Made by a program: the position numbers and the translations under genes. Positions 26,945 to 36,165 of a DNA stretch of 64,000 nucleotides are shown in pieces. The first letter of the stretch is position 1. Each line of letters begins with the position of its first letter. The notes under the pieces were generated by a model. That model made no database searches and was not told where the DNA came from. It worked only from the letters and a program-made list of their open reading frames with translations. Source of the DNA: Devosia sp. (GTDB lineage: Bacteria > Pseudomonadota > Alphaproteobacteria > Rhizobiales > Devosiaceae); assembly GCA_028290665.1 (NCBI GenBank), contig JAQGJK010000002.1:60177-124176 (forward strand). Direction: 5' to 3'.

Positions 26945-27730
26945 TCACGGTTCCCGGTGCGCCACCCACGGCATCTGCGTCGCGAACTTGCCGCCCGAAA
27001 TGTCGATCGTCGTCCCGGTGATATAGCTGGCGAGGTCGGACGCGAGAAAGCAGACCAGTTTGGCGATGTCCCCCGGCTCGCCCCAGCGCCGCAGCGTCAG
27101 CGTGTCCAGCAGCCGGCCCTTGTCGATATCGTTGCGGGTGGCATAGCCGTTCATGTCGGTCGGGATCATCCCGGGCGAATAGGCATTGACGGTAATCCCG
27201 TATGGGCCGAGCTCGCCGGCGAGCACGCGCGTCATGCTGACGATCGCGGCTTTCGAGGACGCGTAAGCTACACCATTGATCGATGGAATCGTCGCAGCGA
27301 ACGACGCCGCGTTGATGATCCGGCCCGCATGCTGGCGCTTCATAACCGGAATTACCGCCTGAGCCATCAGGAATGGCCCCTTGGTATTGCTGTCGAAATT
27401 GAGGTCCCAGATTTCCTCTGCCAGCGTCTCAGCCGGCCCGCCATTGGCGACACCAGCATTGTTGCAGAGGATATCGACCCGCCCGAACGCGGTTTCGACT
27501 TCGGCAACCACTTTCCGGCACTGTGCCGCTTCGCGCACGTCGAATTTGAGCTGCAGCCCCGTCCACCCCTCGCCCGCCCACTCCGCCGTCACTTCGGCGA
27601 GCAAGTCCTCGCGCATGTCGGCGACGGCGACCTTGACCCCTTCGCGCGCCAGCGTCCGGGCAATCTCTCGCCCGATGCCGCGCCCGCCGCCAGTAACGAT
27701 GGCAACTTTGTCTTTCAGATCGATCAGCAT
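26945..27730 (-). CDS. short-chain dehydrogenase/reductase (SDR)
   Basis: The protein is 261 residues from ATG 27730, with GGGAGAAC upstream. The longer frame that covers the MATE gene antisense is spurious. The cofactor motif TGGGRGIGREIA is near residue 13, CNNAGVA near residue 88. The active site is NAASFAATIPSINGVAYASSKAA, supplying Ser, Tyr and Lys. The C-terminal YITGTTIDISGGK is typical of classical SDRs. The acidic residue after the second strand (VADMRED) suggests NAD preference. The substrate is not predictable; sugar or polyol dehydrogenases are closest in feel. Confidence 0.9.
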   Translation of the reverse strand: MLIDLKDKVAIVTGGGRGIGREIARTLAREGVKVAVADMREDLLAEVTAEWAGEGWTGLQLKFDVREAAQCRKVVAEVETAFGRVDILCNNAGVANGGPAETLAEEIWDLNFDSNTKGPFLMAQAVIPVMKRQHAGRIINAASFAATIPSINGVAYASSKAAIVSMTRVLAGELGPYGITVNAYSPGMIPTDMNGYATRNDIDKGRLLDTLTLRRWGEPGDIAKLVCFLASDLASYITGTTIDISGGKFATQMPWVAHREP

Positions 27731-27854
27731 GACGTTCTCCCTTGCCGCATCAATCGCCAGCCCCGCGCCGGATGGCAAGAGGCGTCGAAGCCAGCAAGCC
27801 TTCCCTCGCCTCCGACCTTGGGCTAAATCTCCCGCCGCGAAGTGGGACTGAGTC

Positions 27855-29282
27855 ATGGCCGAAACTGAGGCGACGCTGTTGGGCGGCGCGAAGTCCAGCA
27901 CGTCCGGCGGCTGGCTGGCCGAGTTCCGGGCGCTGCTCGTCCTCGGCTGGCCGCTGATCATCGCGCAACTCGCCCAGAACGCGCTGTTCACCACCGATGT
28001 CATCATGATGAGCCGGCTTGGTCCGAAATACCTCGCCGCCGGTACGCTGGCGACGGCGTTCTTCATCTGCTTCCAGCTGCTCGGTGTCGGCCTGCTCAGT
28101 GCCGTCGCGCCGATGGTCGCCCAGGCCCGTGGGTCGGGCCAGTTGAGAGATATTCGCCGCATCGTCCGGCAGGGCTTCTGGGTCGCGATCCTGCTGACGC
28201 TGGTGATGACGCCGATCATCTGGCAGATCGAGCCGATCCTGCTGTTCCTCGGCCAAGACCCGGAATTGTCGCGCCTCGCTGCCCGCTTCACGCACTTCGC
28301 CGTCTGGCTGTATCTGCCGGCGATGGGCATCATGGTGTTGCGCTCGTTCCTCGCCGCCCATGGCGCCACCACCATCATCCTGCTGATCACCCTCGCTGGC
28401 GTCCTCCTCAATGGCTTCGCCAATTATGCGCTGGTGTTCGGCAATTGGGGCTTTCCACGCCTCGAACTCGCCGGCTCGGGCATCGCCACGAGCGTCGTCA
28501 ACTTCGTCATGTTCGCGATGATGGCCACCTACGTGCTGACCCACCACCGCTTTCGGCGCTATCACGTCTTCGCCCGGTTCTCTGTCCCCGACTGGCCCCA
28601 TTTCTGGGCGCTGTTCCGGGTCGGCGGCCCGATCGGGTTGATGCTGCTGGCCGAAGTCGGCATCTTCAGTGCCGCCGCCATGCTGATGGGACGCCTCGGG
28701 GTCGAGGAAGTCGCGGCCCACGCAGTCGCCATCCAGTTCGCCTCGCTTGCCTTCATGGTACCGCTCGGCATCGGTCAGGCGGCGACCGTGCGGGTCGGGC
28801 TGTTCTACGGTCAGAGCAATCCCGAAGGCATCCGCAAGGCGGGCTGGGTCTCGATGGCCGGTACGCTGCTGTTCATGACCGCGAGCTGCATCATTTTCCT
28901 AGCCTTTACCGCGCCGCTGGTTGGCCTGTTCATCGATGCGAGCAACCCCGACAATGCCCGCACCATCTCGCTGGCCGTCGGCTACCTCACCGTCGCGGCG
29001 TTGTTCCAGCTCGTCGACGGCGGCCAGGTCTCGGCGGCGTCATCGCTGCGCGGTCTCAGCGACACCACCGTGCCACTGGTCGCCGCGCTGATCGGCTACT
29101 GGGCCGTTGGCCTGCCGATCTCGGTGCTGCTGGGTTTTTACACCGACCTCGCGGGCGTGGGGATCTGGATCGGCCTCGCCGTCGGCCTGGCGTTTGTCGC
29201 CGTCGTCCTGACCATCCGCTTCGCCATGCGCGAACGCCTTGGCCTCCTCCGCGCCCGCCCGCCCAGGCTTAGCCACCGCTGA
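27855..29282 (+). CDS. MATE-family multidrug/Na+ efflux transporter (NorM type)
   Basis: The protein is 475 residues with twelve predicted helices in two MatE repeats. The first includes LGWPLIIAQLAQNALFTTDVIMMSRLGPKYLAAGTLA and the second FRVGGPIGLMLLAEVGIFSAAAMLMGRLG. Conserved acidic positions of the NorM type are visible in helix 1 (TTDVIMM). The family exports cationic drugs or metabolites in exchange for Na+ or H+. Its 3' end overlaps the convergent miaA gene by 14 nt. Confidence 0.93.
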   Translation: MAETEATLLGGAKSSTSGGWLAEFRALLVLGWPLIIAQLAQNALFTTDVIMMSRLGPKYLAAGTLATAFFICFQLLGVGLLSAVAPMVAQARGSGQLRDIRRIVRQGFWVAILLTLVMTPIIWQIEPILLFLGQDPELSRLAARFTHFAVWLYLPAMGIMVLRSFLAAHGATTIILLITLAGVLLNGFANYALVFGNWGFPRLELAGSGIATSVVNFVMFAMMATYVLTHHRFRRYHVFARFSVPDWPHFWALFRVGGPIGLMLLAEVGIFSAAAMLMGRLGVEEVAAHAVAIQFASLAFMVPLGIGQAATVRVGLFYGQSNPEGIRKAGWVSMAGTLLFMTASCIIFLAFTAPLVGLFIDASNPDNARTISLAVGYLTVAALFQLVDGGQVSAASSLRGLSDTTVPLVAALIGYWAVGLPISVLLGFYTDLAGVGIWIGLAVGLAFVAVVLTIRFAMRERLGLLRARPPRLSHR

Positions 29283-30168
29283 CGAGCGGATCGAGTCTCG
29301 GCCAGTCGCCCATCCGGTTGCGAAACCAGGTTTCCTGCCGCTTGGCGTATTGCCGCGTCGCCGTGATCGCCAGTTCGAGTGCCCGCTCGCGCGTCGTCGC
29401 GCCGCGTAGCCAGTCGGCGATTTGCGGCACTCCGATTGCCTTCATCGCCGGCCATCTGGGGTCGAGCCCGCGACCGAGCAGGGCCTCGACCTCCTCCACA
29501 GCACCGGTTTCAAACATTGTCGCGAACCGCTCGCCGATCCGCTGCCGCAGCACCGCCCGTTCGGGCGCCAGCACCAGCCGCTCTACGTCGAACGCGCCCA
29601 GCAACCCCGCCTGTCCGGCATCCTGAAACGATGCCAGCGAGCGGCCCGTCGCCGCCAGCACGGACAATGCCCGGATCACCCGCTGCGGATCGGGCGCCTG
29701 CAGCCGCGCCGCCATCGCCGGATCGCGACCGGCCAGCAAACGGCCCCGTCCCACCGCGTCCAACCCGGCAATCTCCGCAGCAACCACCGCGACAACCTCG
29801 TCCGGCACGGCAGGAACGTCGGCGAAACCGTTGATCAGCGCGTCGAAATACAGCCCCGTCCCCCCGACGAAAAACACCGGCGCCCCGTGCGGTACCGCCC
29901 CCAGCACCGCCCCCACCGCCGTCAGCCACTGCCCCGTCGAGAACGCCACCGCGGCGTCGATCACTCCGTAAAGCCGGTGATCCGCCAGCACCAAATCCTC
30001 GGCCTCGGGCCGGGCAGTCAGAACCTGAAGCCCGTCATACACCTGCATGGCATCGGTATTGATGATGACGCCGCCCTCGGCCTCAGCTCTTGCCACTGCC
30101 AACGCCGACTTGCCGCTCGCAGTCGGACCCGCTATCAACACCGCTCTCCGGCGGGCCGCGTTTTTCAC
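29269..30168 (-). CDS. miaA: tRNA dimethylallyltransferase
   Basis: The protein is 299 residues from GTG 30168; a TTG at 30174 with GGGGGTG upstream is an alternative. It prenylates A37 of UNN-reading tRNAs. The P-loop LIAGPTASGKSALA is at the N-terminus. INTDAMQVYDGLQVLTARP and HRLYGVIDAAVAFSTGQW are family blocks, as are FFVGGTGLYFDALINGF, DPQRVIRALSVLAATGRSL and the C-terminal ATRQYAKRQETWFRNR. It is divergent from serB across about 40 bp, an arrangement I recall as conserved in Hyphomicrobiales. Confidence 0.95.
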   Translation of the reverse strand: MKNAARRRAVLIAGPTASGKSALAVARAEAEGGVIINTDAMQVYDGLQVLTARPEAEDLVLADHRLYGVIDAAVAFSTGQWLTAVGAVLGAVPHGAPVFFVGGTGLYFDALINGFADVPAVPDEVVAVVAAEIAGLDAVGRGRLLAGRDPAMAARLQAPDPQRVIRALSVLAATGRSLASFQDAGQAGLLGAFDVERLVLAPERAVLRQRIGERFATMFETGAVEEVEALLGRGLDPRWPAMKAIGVPQIADWLRGATTRERALELAITATRQYAKRQETWFRNRMGDWPRLDPLVSGG

Positions 30169-30210
30169 CCCCAAACTGCTTTCACCCCCAAAAAAGTCCA
30201 AAACATCCCC

Positions 30211-31083
30211 ATGCCGGTTCTCTGTCTCATCGCCAATCCGCAGGATCCCGCCCTCGACAACAAGCTGGTGCAGGCCATCCACCGCGAGACCGGCGGCGAG
30301 ATCAACTGGCTGGCCCAGACGATTGCCTGCGAGATCATCGACCCGGAGTCAACCGATCCGCTCGCCGCCGCCCGCACCCATATCGGCTCCCGCGCCGTCG
30401 ACGCTGCATTGATCCCGCACGAGCACCGCCGCAAGCAATTGCTCATTGCCGACATGGATTCGACCATGATCAACGAGGAATGCATCGACGAACTGGCGGA
30501 CGCGCTTGGCATCAAGGACGCCGTGGCGATGATTACCGACAGTGCGATGCGCGGCGAACTCGATTTCGAAGCCGCCCTCGATACCCGCGTCGCGCTGCTT
30601 AAAGGCCTTGGCCGCAAAGCCATCGAAGCTGTCCGCCGCGAACGCATCAGCCTCGCGCCGGGCGGCCGCACGCTGGTCGAAACCATGAAGGCCTATGGCG
30701 CCTACACCGCCCTGATCTCCGGCGGCTTCACCTATTTCGCCGATCATTTCGGCAAGCGCATCGGCTTCGACGAGGCCACCGCCAATGTCCTCGATTTCGA
30801 CGGCGACGTCCTCGCCGGCACCGTCAAAAAACCCATCGTCGATCGCACCACCAAGCTGCAGCGACTGCTGGCGCTCGCCGAGGAAAAAGCCATCCCGATC
30901 GCCGCGACGCTCGCCGTTGGCGACGGGGCCAACGATCTTGACATGCTGCGCGCCGCCGGCCTCGGTGTCGCCCTCCATGCCAAGCCCGCCGTTGCCGCCG
31001 CCGCCCGGGTCCGTATCGACCACGGCGATTTGACCGCCCTCTTGTACCTGCAGGGCTTTGCCGAAGACGAGTTCGTCCGGTGA
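30211..31083 (+). CDS. serB: phosphoserine phosphatase
   Basis: The protein is 290 residues from ATG 30211; a longer frame antisense to miaA is a shadow. The N-terminal roughly 80 residues are an ACT-like regulatory domain. The HAD catalytic domain begins LLIADMDSTMINEECIDELAD, with the nucleophile and acid Asp in DMDST. ISGGFTYFADHFG supplies the second motif and VGDGANDLDMLRAAGLGVALHAKP the metal-binding Asp pair. It makes L-serine from phosphoserine. The stop overlaps the GTG of the following acetyltransferase (GTGA). Confidence 0.95.
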   Translation: MPVLCLIANPQDPALDNKLVQAIHRETGGEINWLAQTIACEIIDPESTDPLAAARTHIGSRAVDAALIPHEHRRKQLLIADMDSTMINEECIDELADALGIKDAVAMITDSAMRGELDFEAALDTRVALLKGLGRKAIEAVRRERISLAPGGRTLVETMKAYGAYTALISGGFTYFADHFGKRIGFDEATANVLDFDGDVLAGTVKKPIVDRTTKLQRLLALAEEKAIPIAATLAVGDGANDLDMLRAAGLGVALHAKPAVAAAARVRIDHGDLTALLYLQGFAEDEFVR

Positions 31084-31631
31084 GGCTGGAAACGGCCCGG
31101 CTGGTGCTCCGCCTGTGGCGCGATGACGACAAGCCGCGCTACGCGGAGGTCATCGGCGACCCAGAAGTCCGCCGCTTCTTCCCCTCGGTCGGCACGCTGA
31201 TTGACGCCACCATCGCCCTCGATCGGGCAATGGCGCGTTACGCCGAGCACGGCTACACCATGCTCGCCGTCGAGCGCCGGGCCGACGCGGCGTTCGTCGG
31301 CATGCTCGGCCTCGCCCCGCTAAGCGACGCCCTGCGCGCTGCCATTCCCGGCGCCCCCGCCGTTGAAATCGGCTGGCAATTCGGCCGCCGCTTCTGGGGC
31401 CAGGGCTATGCGCCCGAAGCCGCGCAGGCGATGCTAGATCTCGCCTGGGACACGCTCAAGCTCCCCGAAGTCGTCGCCATCACCACCGTCACCAACGCCC
31501 CAAGCCGCCGGGTGATGGAAAAGCTCGGCATGCACTACGATCCGCTCGGCGATTTCGACCACCCGGACGTGCCGATCCATCACCCGTTCCGCCGCCACCT
31601 CCTTTACCGCATCGCGAATCCGCGGCCATGA
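31080..31631 (+). CDS. GNAT-family N-acetyltransferase (RimJ/RimL type)
   Basis: The protein is 183 residues from GTG 31080, overlapping the serB stop by 4 nt and so translationally coupled. It begins ETARLVLRLWRDDDKPRYAEV, the RimJ-like opening. Acetyl-CoA binding is shown by FWGQGYAPEAAQAMLDLAW. TVTNAPSRRVMEKLGMHYDP is the family's C-terminal block. RimJ/RimL relatives acetylate protein N-termini or small amines. It is a tandem paralogue of the next gene. Confidence 0.9.
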   Translation: MRLETARLVLRLWRDDDKPRYAEVIGDPEVRRFFPSVGTLIDATIALDRAMARYAEHGYTMLAVERRADAAFVGMLGLAPLSDALRAAIPGAPAVEIGWQFGRRFWGQGYAPEAAQAMLDLAWDTLKLPEVVAITTVTNAPSRRVMEKLGMHYDPLGDFDHPDVPIHHPFRRHLLYRIANPRP

Positions 31632-32182
31632 AACTTGCCACCGAACGCCTGATCCTGCGCGAGTGGGAGCCCGCCGACCGCGAGCCCTACGCCAGTTTCC
31701 AGGCCGACCCGGAAGTTCGCAAATATTTCTACCCGCCGACTAAGACCGCGATCGAAGTCAACGGCATGGTCGACCGCATGATCGCCGCGCTGGCCAAGGA
31801 TGGCTTCGGCTTCCTCGCCGCCGAACGCCTCAGCGACGGCGCCTTCATCGGCGAGATCGGGCTGACCTACGTCGATGACGCGACTAAGGCCGCCATGGAC
31901 CGGCCCGGCGATATCGAAATCGGCTGGCTGTTCGGGCAGCCTTATTGGGGTCACGGCTACGCCACCGAAGCCGCCGCCGCGATCCTCGATTTCGCTTGGG
32001 ACACCCTCAAGATCGACGAAATCGTCGCTTTCAGCGCCGCTGGCAATCGCAACTCACAGCGGGTGATGGAAAAACTCGGCATGCACCGCGACGATCAGCC
32101 AAGTTTCGAGGACCCGACAAAGCCGGCCGGCCACTGGCTCCGTCCGCACGCTATCCACCGCATCGCCAATCCCAGACGCTAG
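31628..32182 (+). CDS. GNAT-family N-acetyltransferase (tandem paralogue)
   Basis: The protein is 184 residues from ATG 31628, overlapping the preceding stop as ATGA. It shares the same plan as its neighbour: ATERLILREWEPADREPYA, WGHGYATEAAAAILDFAWDTLK and NRNSQRVMEKLGMHRDD. The two arose by tandem duplication, but sequences differ enough that substrates may not be the same. The stop TAG (32180-32182) overlaps the stop codon of the convergent protease gene. Confidence 0.9.
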   Translation: MKLATERLILREWEPADREPYASFQADPEVRKYFYPPTKTAIEVNGMVDRMIAALAKDGFGFLAAERLSDGAFIGEIGLTYVDDATKAAMDRPGDIEIGWLFGQPYWGHGYATEAAAAILDFAWDTLKIDEIVAFSAAGNRNSQRVMEKLGMHRDDQPSFEDPTKPAGHWLRPHAIHRIANPRR

Positions 32183-33648
32183 AATTTGATCGCAATGAAC
32201 CGGCTGGCGCCCGTCGGGTCGGTGACTTTGAACAGCACCGCCGGCCGGCCGGCCTCCCGCGCGCCGTTCACCAGCGTCGTCAGGTCGGCCACCGTCACCA
32301 CCTTCTGCTGATTGACCTCGGCGATGATCAGGCCCGCGACAAAGCCCTTCTCGGCCGCATCGCTGCCCGGCTTGACGCTGTCGACGATCACCCCCGATAC
32401 GCCCGAGCCGATGCCGTGCGTCGCCCGCGCCGCATCGTCGAGTGGCGCCACGGCGAACCCCATCACATCGTCGAGGTCTGGCAGTTCCTCCAGCGGCTCG
32501 ACGGCACTTTGACCCGGCACCGGCTCGGTATCCTGCGGCGCCTGCGCCATCAATTCGCCCGCCTCGAGCCGGCCAAGAGTAATGTCGAACACATAGTTCA
32601 CCCCGCCGCGCAGCACCTTGACCGGCACCGCCCGCCCAACCTCGGTCTCGGCCACGATCCGTGGCAGATCCTGCATCGTGCCGACCAGTTGAGTGTCGAA
32701 TTCGAGGATCACGTCGCCCTCCTCCAGCACCCCGTCCGAGGGGCCCTTCATCGTCACGTCGACCACCATGACGCCCTTGGCGCCTGGCAGGCCGAGGCTC
32801 AGCGCGATCTCCTCGGTCACCGGCTGGATCCCGACCCCGAGCCAGCCGCGCCGCGTCTCGCCGTATTCCGTCAGTTGCTTGACGACGTTTTTCGCGATGT
32901 TGATCGGCACCGCAAAGCCGATACCGAGCCCCATGCCGCCGCGAGCGATGATCGCTGTATTGATCCCAACCACCATGCCGTCCATGTCGAACAGCGGCCC
33001 GCCGGAATTGCCCTGGTTGATCGAGGCGTCGGTCTGGATGAAGCTGTCGTACGGGCCGGAATTGAGCTGCCGGTTGCGCGCCGAGACGATCCCCAGCGTC
33101 ACCGAACCCCCGAGCCCGAACGGGTTGCCGATGGCCATCACCCAGTCGCCGACTTCCGCGGTATCGCTGTCGCCGAGCTGGACGAACGGCAGCTGCCCTT
33201 CGACCTCGATCCGCAGCACCGCGATGTCGGTCTTGAAATCGGTCCCCAGCACTTCGGCGGGAAACCGGCGCCCGTCGGTCAGGAACACCAGCACCTCGTC
33301 GGCACCTTCGATCACATGATTATTGGTGACGATCAGCCCATCGGCGCTGATGATGAAACCCGAGCCGAGGCTCCGCGATTCCGCCATCGCCTCGGGCCCC
33401 TTGCCGGCATTAGGGTTGGCGTCGTCGAACATCTCGCCGAGCGGCGAGCCATCGGGGCCACTCGGAAACGGCACGCCAGTGCCACCCGGCATGTGTCGCG
33501 TCGTGCTGATGTTGACCACCGCCGGCGAGAGCACCCCGGCCAGCTGCGACACCGATTCGGGCCCCGCCGGGGCCGCCATACCTGACGCGATCTCGGAAAG
33601 TCCGAGCAGCAGGGCGAGGCCAATGGCCTGTAGCAAACGCAGTGTCAT
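32179..33648 (-). CDS. Do/HtrA-family periplasmic serine protease
   Basis: The protein is 489 residues from ATG 33648, which has GGGGAA upstream and starts a signal peptide (MTLRLLQAIGLALLLGLSEI, then ASGMAAPAG). A longer frame from GTG 33765 lacks a ribosome site. The trypsin-like domain carries His in IVTNNHVIEGAD, Asp in FKTDIAVLRI and Ser in QGNSGGPLFD. Two PDZ domains follow (around residues 265-360 and 390-489). The length and order match DegP/DegQ chaperone-proteases. It lies downstream of hflK-hflC as in many rhizobia, but a terminator-like element separates them. Confidence 0.95.
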   Translation of the reverse strand: MTLRLLQAIGLALLLGLSEIASGMAAPAGPESVSQLAGVLSPAVVNISTTRHMPGGTGVPFPSGPDGSPLGEMFDDANPNAGKGPEAMAESRSLGSGFIISADGLIVTNNHVIEGADEVLVFLTDGRRFPAEVLGTDFKTDIAVLRIEVEGQLPFVQLGDSDTAEVGDWVMAIGNPFGLGGSVTLGIVSARNRQLNSGPYDSFIQTDASINQGNSGGPLFDMDGMVVGINTAIIARGGMGLGIGFAVPINIAKNVVKQLTEYGETRRGWLGVGIQPVTEEIALSLGLPGAKGVMVVDVTMKGPSDGVLEEGDVILEFDTQLVGTMQDLPRIVAETEVGRAVPVKVLRGGVNYVFDITLGRLEAGELMAQAPQDTEPVPGQSAVEPLEELPDLDDVMGFAVAPLDDAARATHGIGSGVSGVIVDSVKPGSDAAEKGFVAGLIIAEVNQQKVVTVADLTTLVNGAREAGRPAVLFKVTDPTGASRFIAIKF

Positions 33649-33728
33649 GGCAGGTTCCCCGGCATCAACGTGCCACCAGAGAACAAGCACGGTCGCGGCG
33701 CAAGCAACCGCTACCGCACGAAGTGTTG

Positions 33729-33762
33729 AAAAGGCGCCTCTGCCATAGCCGGAGCGCCCTTT
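33729..33762 (-). terminator. probable terminator after hflC
   Basis: On the minus strand GGGCGCTC and GAGGCGCC pair imperfectly around an 11-nt loop. AA precedes and TTTT follows the stem. Confidence 0.45.
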
Positions 33763-33815
33763 CACGAATTCGATGACCAGCCGGCAATTCGCCGACCTTT
33801 ACAAAAACTGCCCCC

Positions 33816-34928
33816 TTACGGCGCCGGTGCAACCGCATCAGGCGTCGCCGGCACGGCTTCGACCGCAGGCGCGGGCTCGGCTGCCGGAGGCGCACCGACG
33901 GCCGGCGCTTCGACTGCCGGGGTGCTGACTGCCGGCAAATCATCCACCGGAATCATCAGCTCGGTGGTCTCGACATTGAGGTCGGTCGCCGGTTCAACCG
34001 ACAGGGCCGGCGGCGGCGGTGCCACCGGCAGTTGATCGGCGGGCGTGATCGTCACCCCGGCCGGGGTATCGCTGCCGAAGTAGTTGAAGAACTCGGAGCT
34101 CGGCGACAACACCATCGTCGTCGTCGCTCCCGCCAGTGCCTGCTGGTAGGACTGCATCGAGCGGTAGAACTCGAAGAACTCCGGATCAAGACCATAAGCT
34201 TCGGCGAAAATCCGGCTGCGCTCGCCTTCGCCTTCACCACGCAGAATGTCCGCGTCACGCTGTGCCGACGCCGTCGTTTCAACGGCAAGGCGGTCGGCCT
34301 GCGCCCTGATCGTCCGCGCCGCTTCATCACCGCGACCGCGCAACAGCGCTGCCTCGGCAAGTCGCTCGGCCTTCATCCGCTCGAACGTCTGTTGCGAGAC
34401 GTCCGCACGCAGTTCGGTGCGCAAAATCCGCACGTCGACGATCTCGATCCCTAGTTGCGCCATTTCACCTGCGATTAGATCGCGGGTTTCTCGCATCATT
34501 GCCGGACGTTCCTCCGACAGCGCGTCATCAAAGTCACGCAGCCCGTACACCTGCCGCAGCGCCGCGTCGAAACGGGTTGCCATCCGGCTCTCGGCCACGT
34601 CGAGGTTGCCCTGCACGCGTTCGCGGAACAGCCTGGCGTTGTTGATGCGGTACGTCAGGAACGCATCGACATCGTAGAACTGCCCACCCGATACCTGCAC
34701 GGTCATGTTCGGCAGATCGAGCCGCAGCAGCCGGTCTTCGACGATCTGCACACTGTCGACGATGCTGGTCGGGATCTTGAAATACAGCCCCGGCTCGGTC
34801 TTCACGTCGGTTATCTGGCCAAAGCGCATGACCACGGCCTGTTCGCGTTCATTGACCACATAGATGGAAGATACGAGGACATAAAGAGCAGCGATAAGGA
34901 CGACGCCGGCAGCAATCAAACGGTTCAT
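33816..34928 (-). CDS. hflC: HflC, SPFH-domain regulator of FtsH
   Basis: The protein is 370 residues from ATG 34928. An N-terminal membrane anchor (MNRLIAAGVVLIAALYVLVS) precedes the SPFH/band 7 domain (VVNEREQAVVMRFGQITDV, AFLTYRINNARLFRERVQG). An Ala/Glu-rich coiled-coil region (ERMKAERLAEAALLRGRGDEAARTIRAQADRL) follows. HflC pairs with HflK to cage the FtsH protease. The last roughly 75 residues are a Pro/Ala-rich tail (APPPPALSVEP, AVEAPAVGAPPAAEPAP) absent from the roughly 300-residue enterobacterial protein. It lies 13 nt downstream of hflK. Confidence 0.95.
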   Translation of the reverse strand: MNRLIAAGVVLIAALYVLVSSIYVVNEREQAVVMRFGQITDVKTEPGLYFKIPTSIVDSVQIVEDRLLRLDLPNMTVQVSGGQFYDVDAFLTYRINNARLFRERVQGNLDVAESRMATRFDAALRQVYGLRDFDDALSEERPAMMRETRDLIAGEMAQLGIEIVDVRILRTELRADVSQQTFERMKAERLAEAALLRGRGDEAARTIRAQADRLAVETTASAQRDADILRGEGEGERSRIFAEAYGLDPEFFEFYRSMQSYQQALAGATTTMVLSPSSEFFNYFGSDTPAGVTITPADQLPVAPPPPALSVEPATDLNVETTELMIPVDDLPAVSTPAVEAPAVGAPPAAEPAPAVEAVPATPDAVAPAP

Positions 34929-34941
34929 GGTATCGTCCTCC

Positions 34942-36051
34942 TTACTTTGGTTGGGTGGCGGGGGGCGTACTGGCGAGCCCTGGCAATGGCAGATAGGGAA
35001 CGACACCGGAACCGTTCGCGCCCTCTTCGACGATTATCTTCTGGGAATTTCCCAGTACGACTTCCATCGTTTCGAGGTAGAGCCGCTTGCGGGTCACCTC
35101 CGGCGCTGCCTTGTACTCGGTATAGATCGAGACGAAGCGCGCAGCCTGGCCTTCGGCTTCCTTAACCACCTGGTCCTTGTACGCCGCTGCGGTTTCCCGC
35201 AATCCGGCGGCTTCACCGCGGACCTGCCCAAGGAGGGTGTTAGCGTACTGACGGGCTTCTTCCTGCACGCGGTCTTCGTCCTGCAGCGCCCGCTGCACTT
35301 CGTCGAACGCGTCGGCCACTTCCGTCGGCGGCGCCACGTTCTCGATGGCGATACGGGCGATAGTCACGCCGAGGCTATAGGTGTCGAGGATCGCCTGGGT
35401 GATCTGCAGCACCTCGATCTCGGTGCCGGCGCGTTCGCTGCGGAAAATGTTCGCGGCAAGGCTGCGTCCGACAACTTCGCGCATCGCGCTTTCGGCGGCG
35501 CTCCGCACCATTTCTTCCTGATTGGCGACGTTGAACAGATACGCCGCCGGATCGGAAACCTGCCACAGCACCGAGAATCGCACATCGACGATGTTCTGGT
35601 CGCCGGTCAGCATCAGGCCGTCGGTGTTTTGACCACGCGCTCCGGCAGTCGAGCCGATCTGGGTCTGGTTTTCGGTGATCGTCACCTTTTCAACGGCCTC
35701 GATCGGCCAGAGGTGGAAATGCAGGCCCGGCTGGCTCAATTCGGGCTTCGGTTTGCCGAACTGCAGCTCGACACCGACTTCCTGCGGCTCCACGGTGTAA
35801 ACTGATTGCAACAGCCAGAATCCGACCAGCAGCACCACACCGCCAACGATCGCCCAGCGGCCACCGGGAAGACCACTGGATGGCAGGCCACCACGGAACC
35901 GCTCACGGCCCTGACGCAGGATTTCCTCTAGATTGGGAGTTCCGCCACCACCGCCGGTGGGTCGTTTCGGACCGCCCGGTCCCTGACCCCAAGGGCCGCC
36001 GGCATTGTTGCCGCCACCCTTGCCGCCACCCGCGTTATTCTCCCAGGGCAT
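34942..36051 (-). CDS. hflK: HflK, SPFH-domain regulator of FtsH
   Basis: The protein is 369 residues from ATG 36051, with GGAAAGG upstream. The N-terminus is a Gly/Asn-rich cytoplasmic segment (MPWENNAGGGKGGGNN), as in other HflK proteins. A helix (WAIVGGVVLLVGFWLLQSVYTV) precedes the SPFH domain (EVGVELQFGKPKPELSQPGLHFHLWP, DVRFSVLWQVSDPAAYLFNV). The charged helical region includes EAQRALQDEDRVQEEARQYANTLL-like sequence. It is the first gene of the hflKC unit. Confidence 0.95.
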   Translation of the reverse strand: MPWENNAGGGKGGGNNAGGPWGQGPGGPKRPTGGGGGTPNLEEILRQGRERFRGGLPSSGLPGGRWAIVGGVVLLVGFWLLQSVYTVEPQEVGVELQFGKPKPELSQPGLHFHLWPIEAVEKVTITENQTQIGSTAGARGQNTDGLMLTGDQNIVDVRFSVLWQVSDPAAYLFNVANQEEMVRSAAESAMREVVGRSLAANIFRSERAGTEIEVLQITQAILDTYSLGVTIARIAIENVAPPTEVADAFDEVQRALQDEDRVQEEARQYANTLLGQVRGEAAGLRETAAAYKDQVVKEAEGQAARFVSIYTEYKAAPEVTRKRLYLETMEVVLGNSQKIIVEEGANGSGVVPYLPLPGLASTPPATQPK

Positions 36052-36086
36052 CGCGCGCCTTTCCAAATCCGGTAAACTGTTATGGG

Positions 36087-36098
36087 CCCTATATAGGG
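36087..36098. promoter_or_regulatory. palindrome in the hflK promoter region
   Basis: CCCTATATAGGG is a perfect 12-bp palindrome 36 nt upstream of the hflK start. Its TATATA core could be the -10 box of hflK, or part of a regulator site. Confidence 0.4.
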
Positions 36099-36165
36099 GG
36101 CTCACCGAAGGCGATCAATGCGGTGCGACCTTCACGGCGCGACGCAATCGCCGCAGGGCCCTTCA

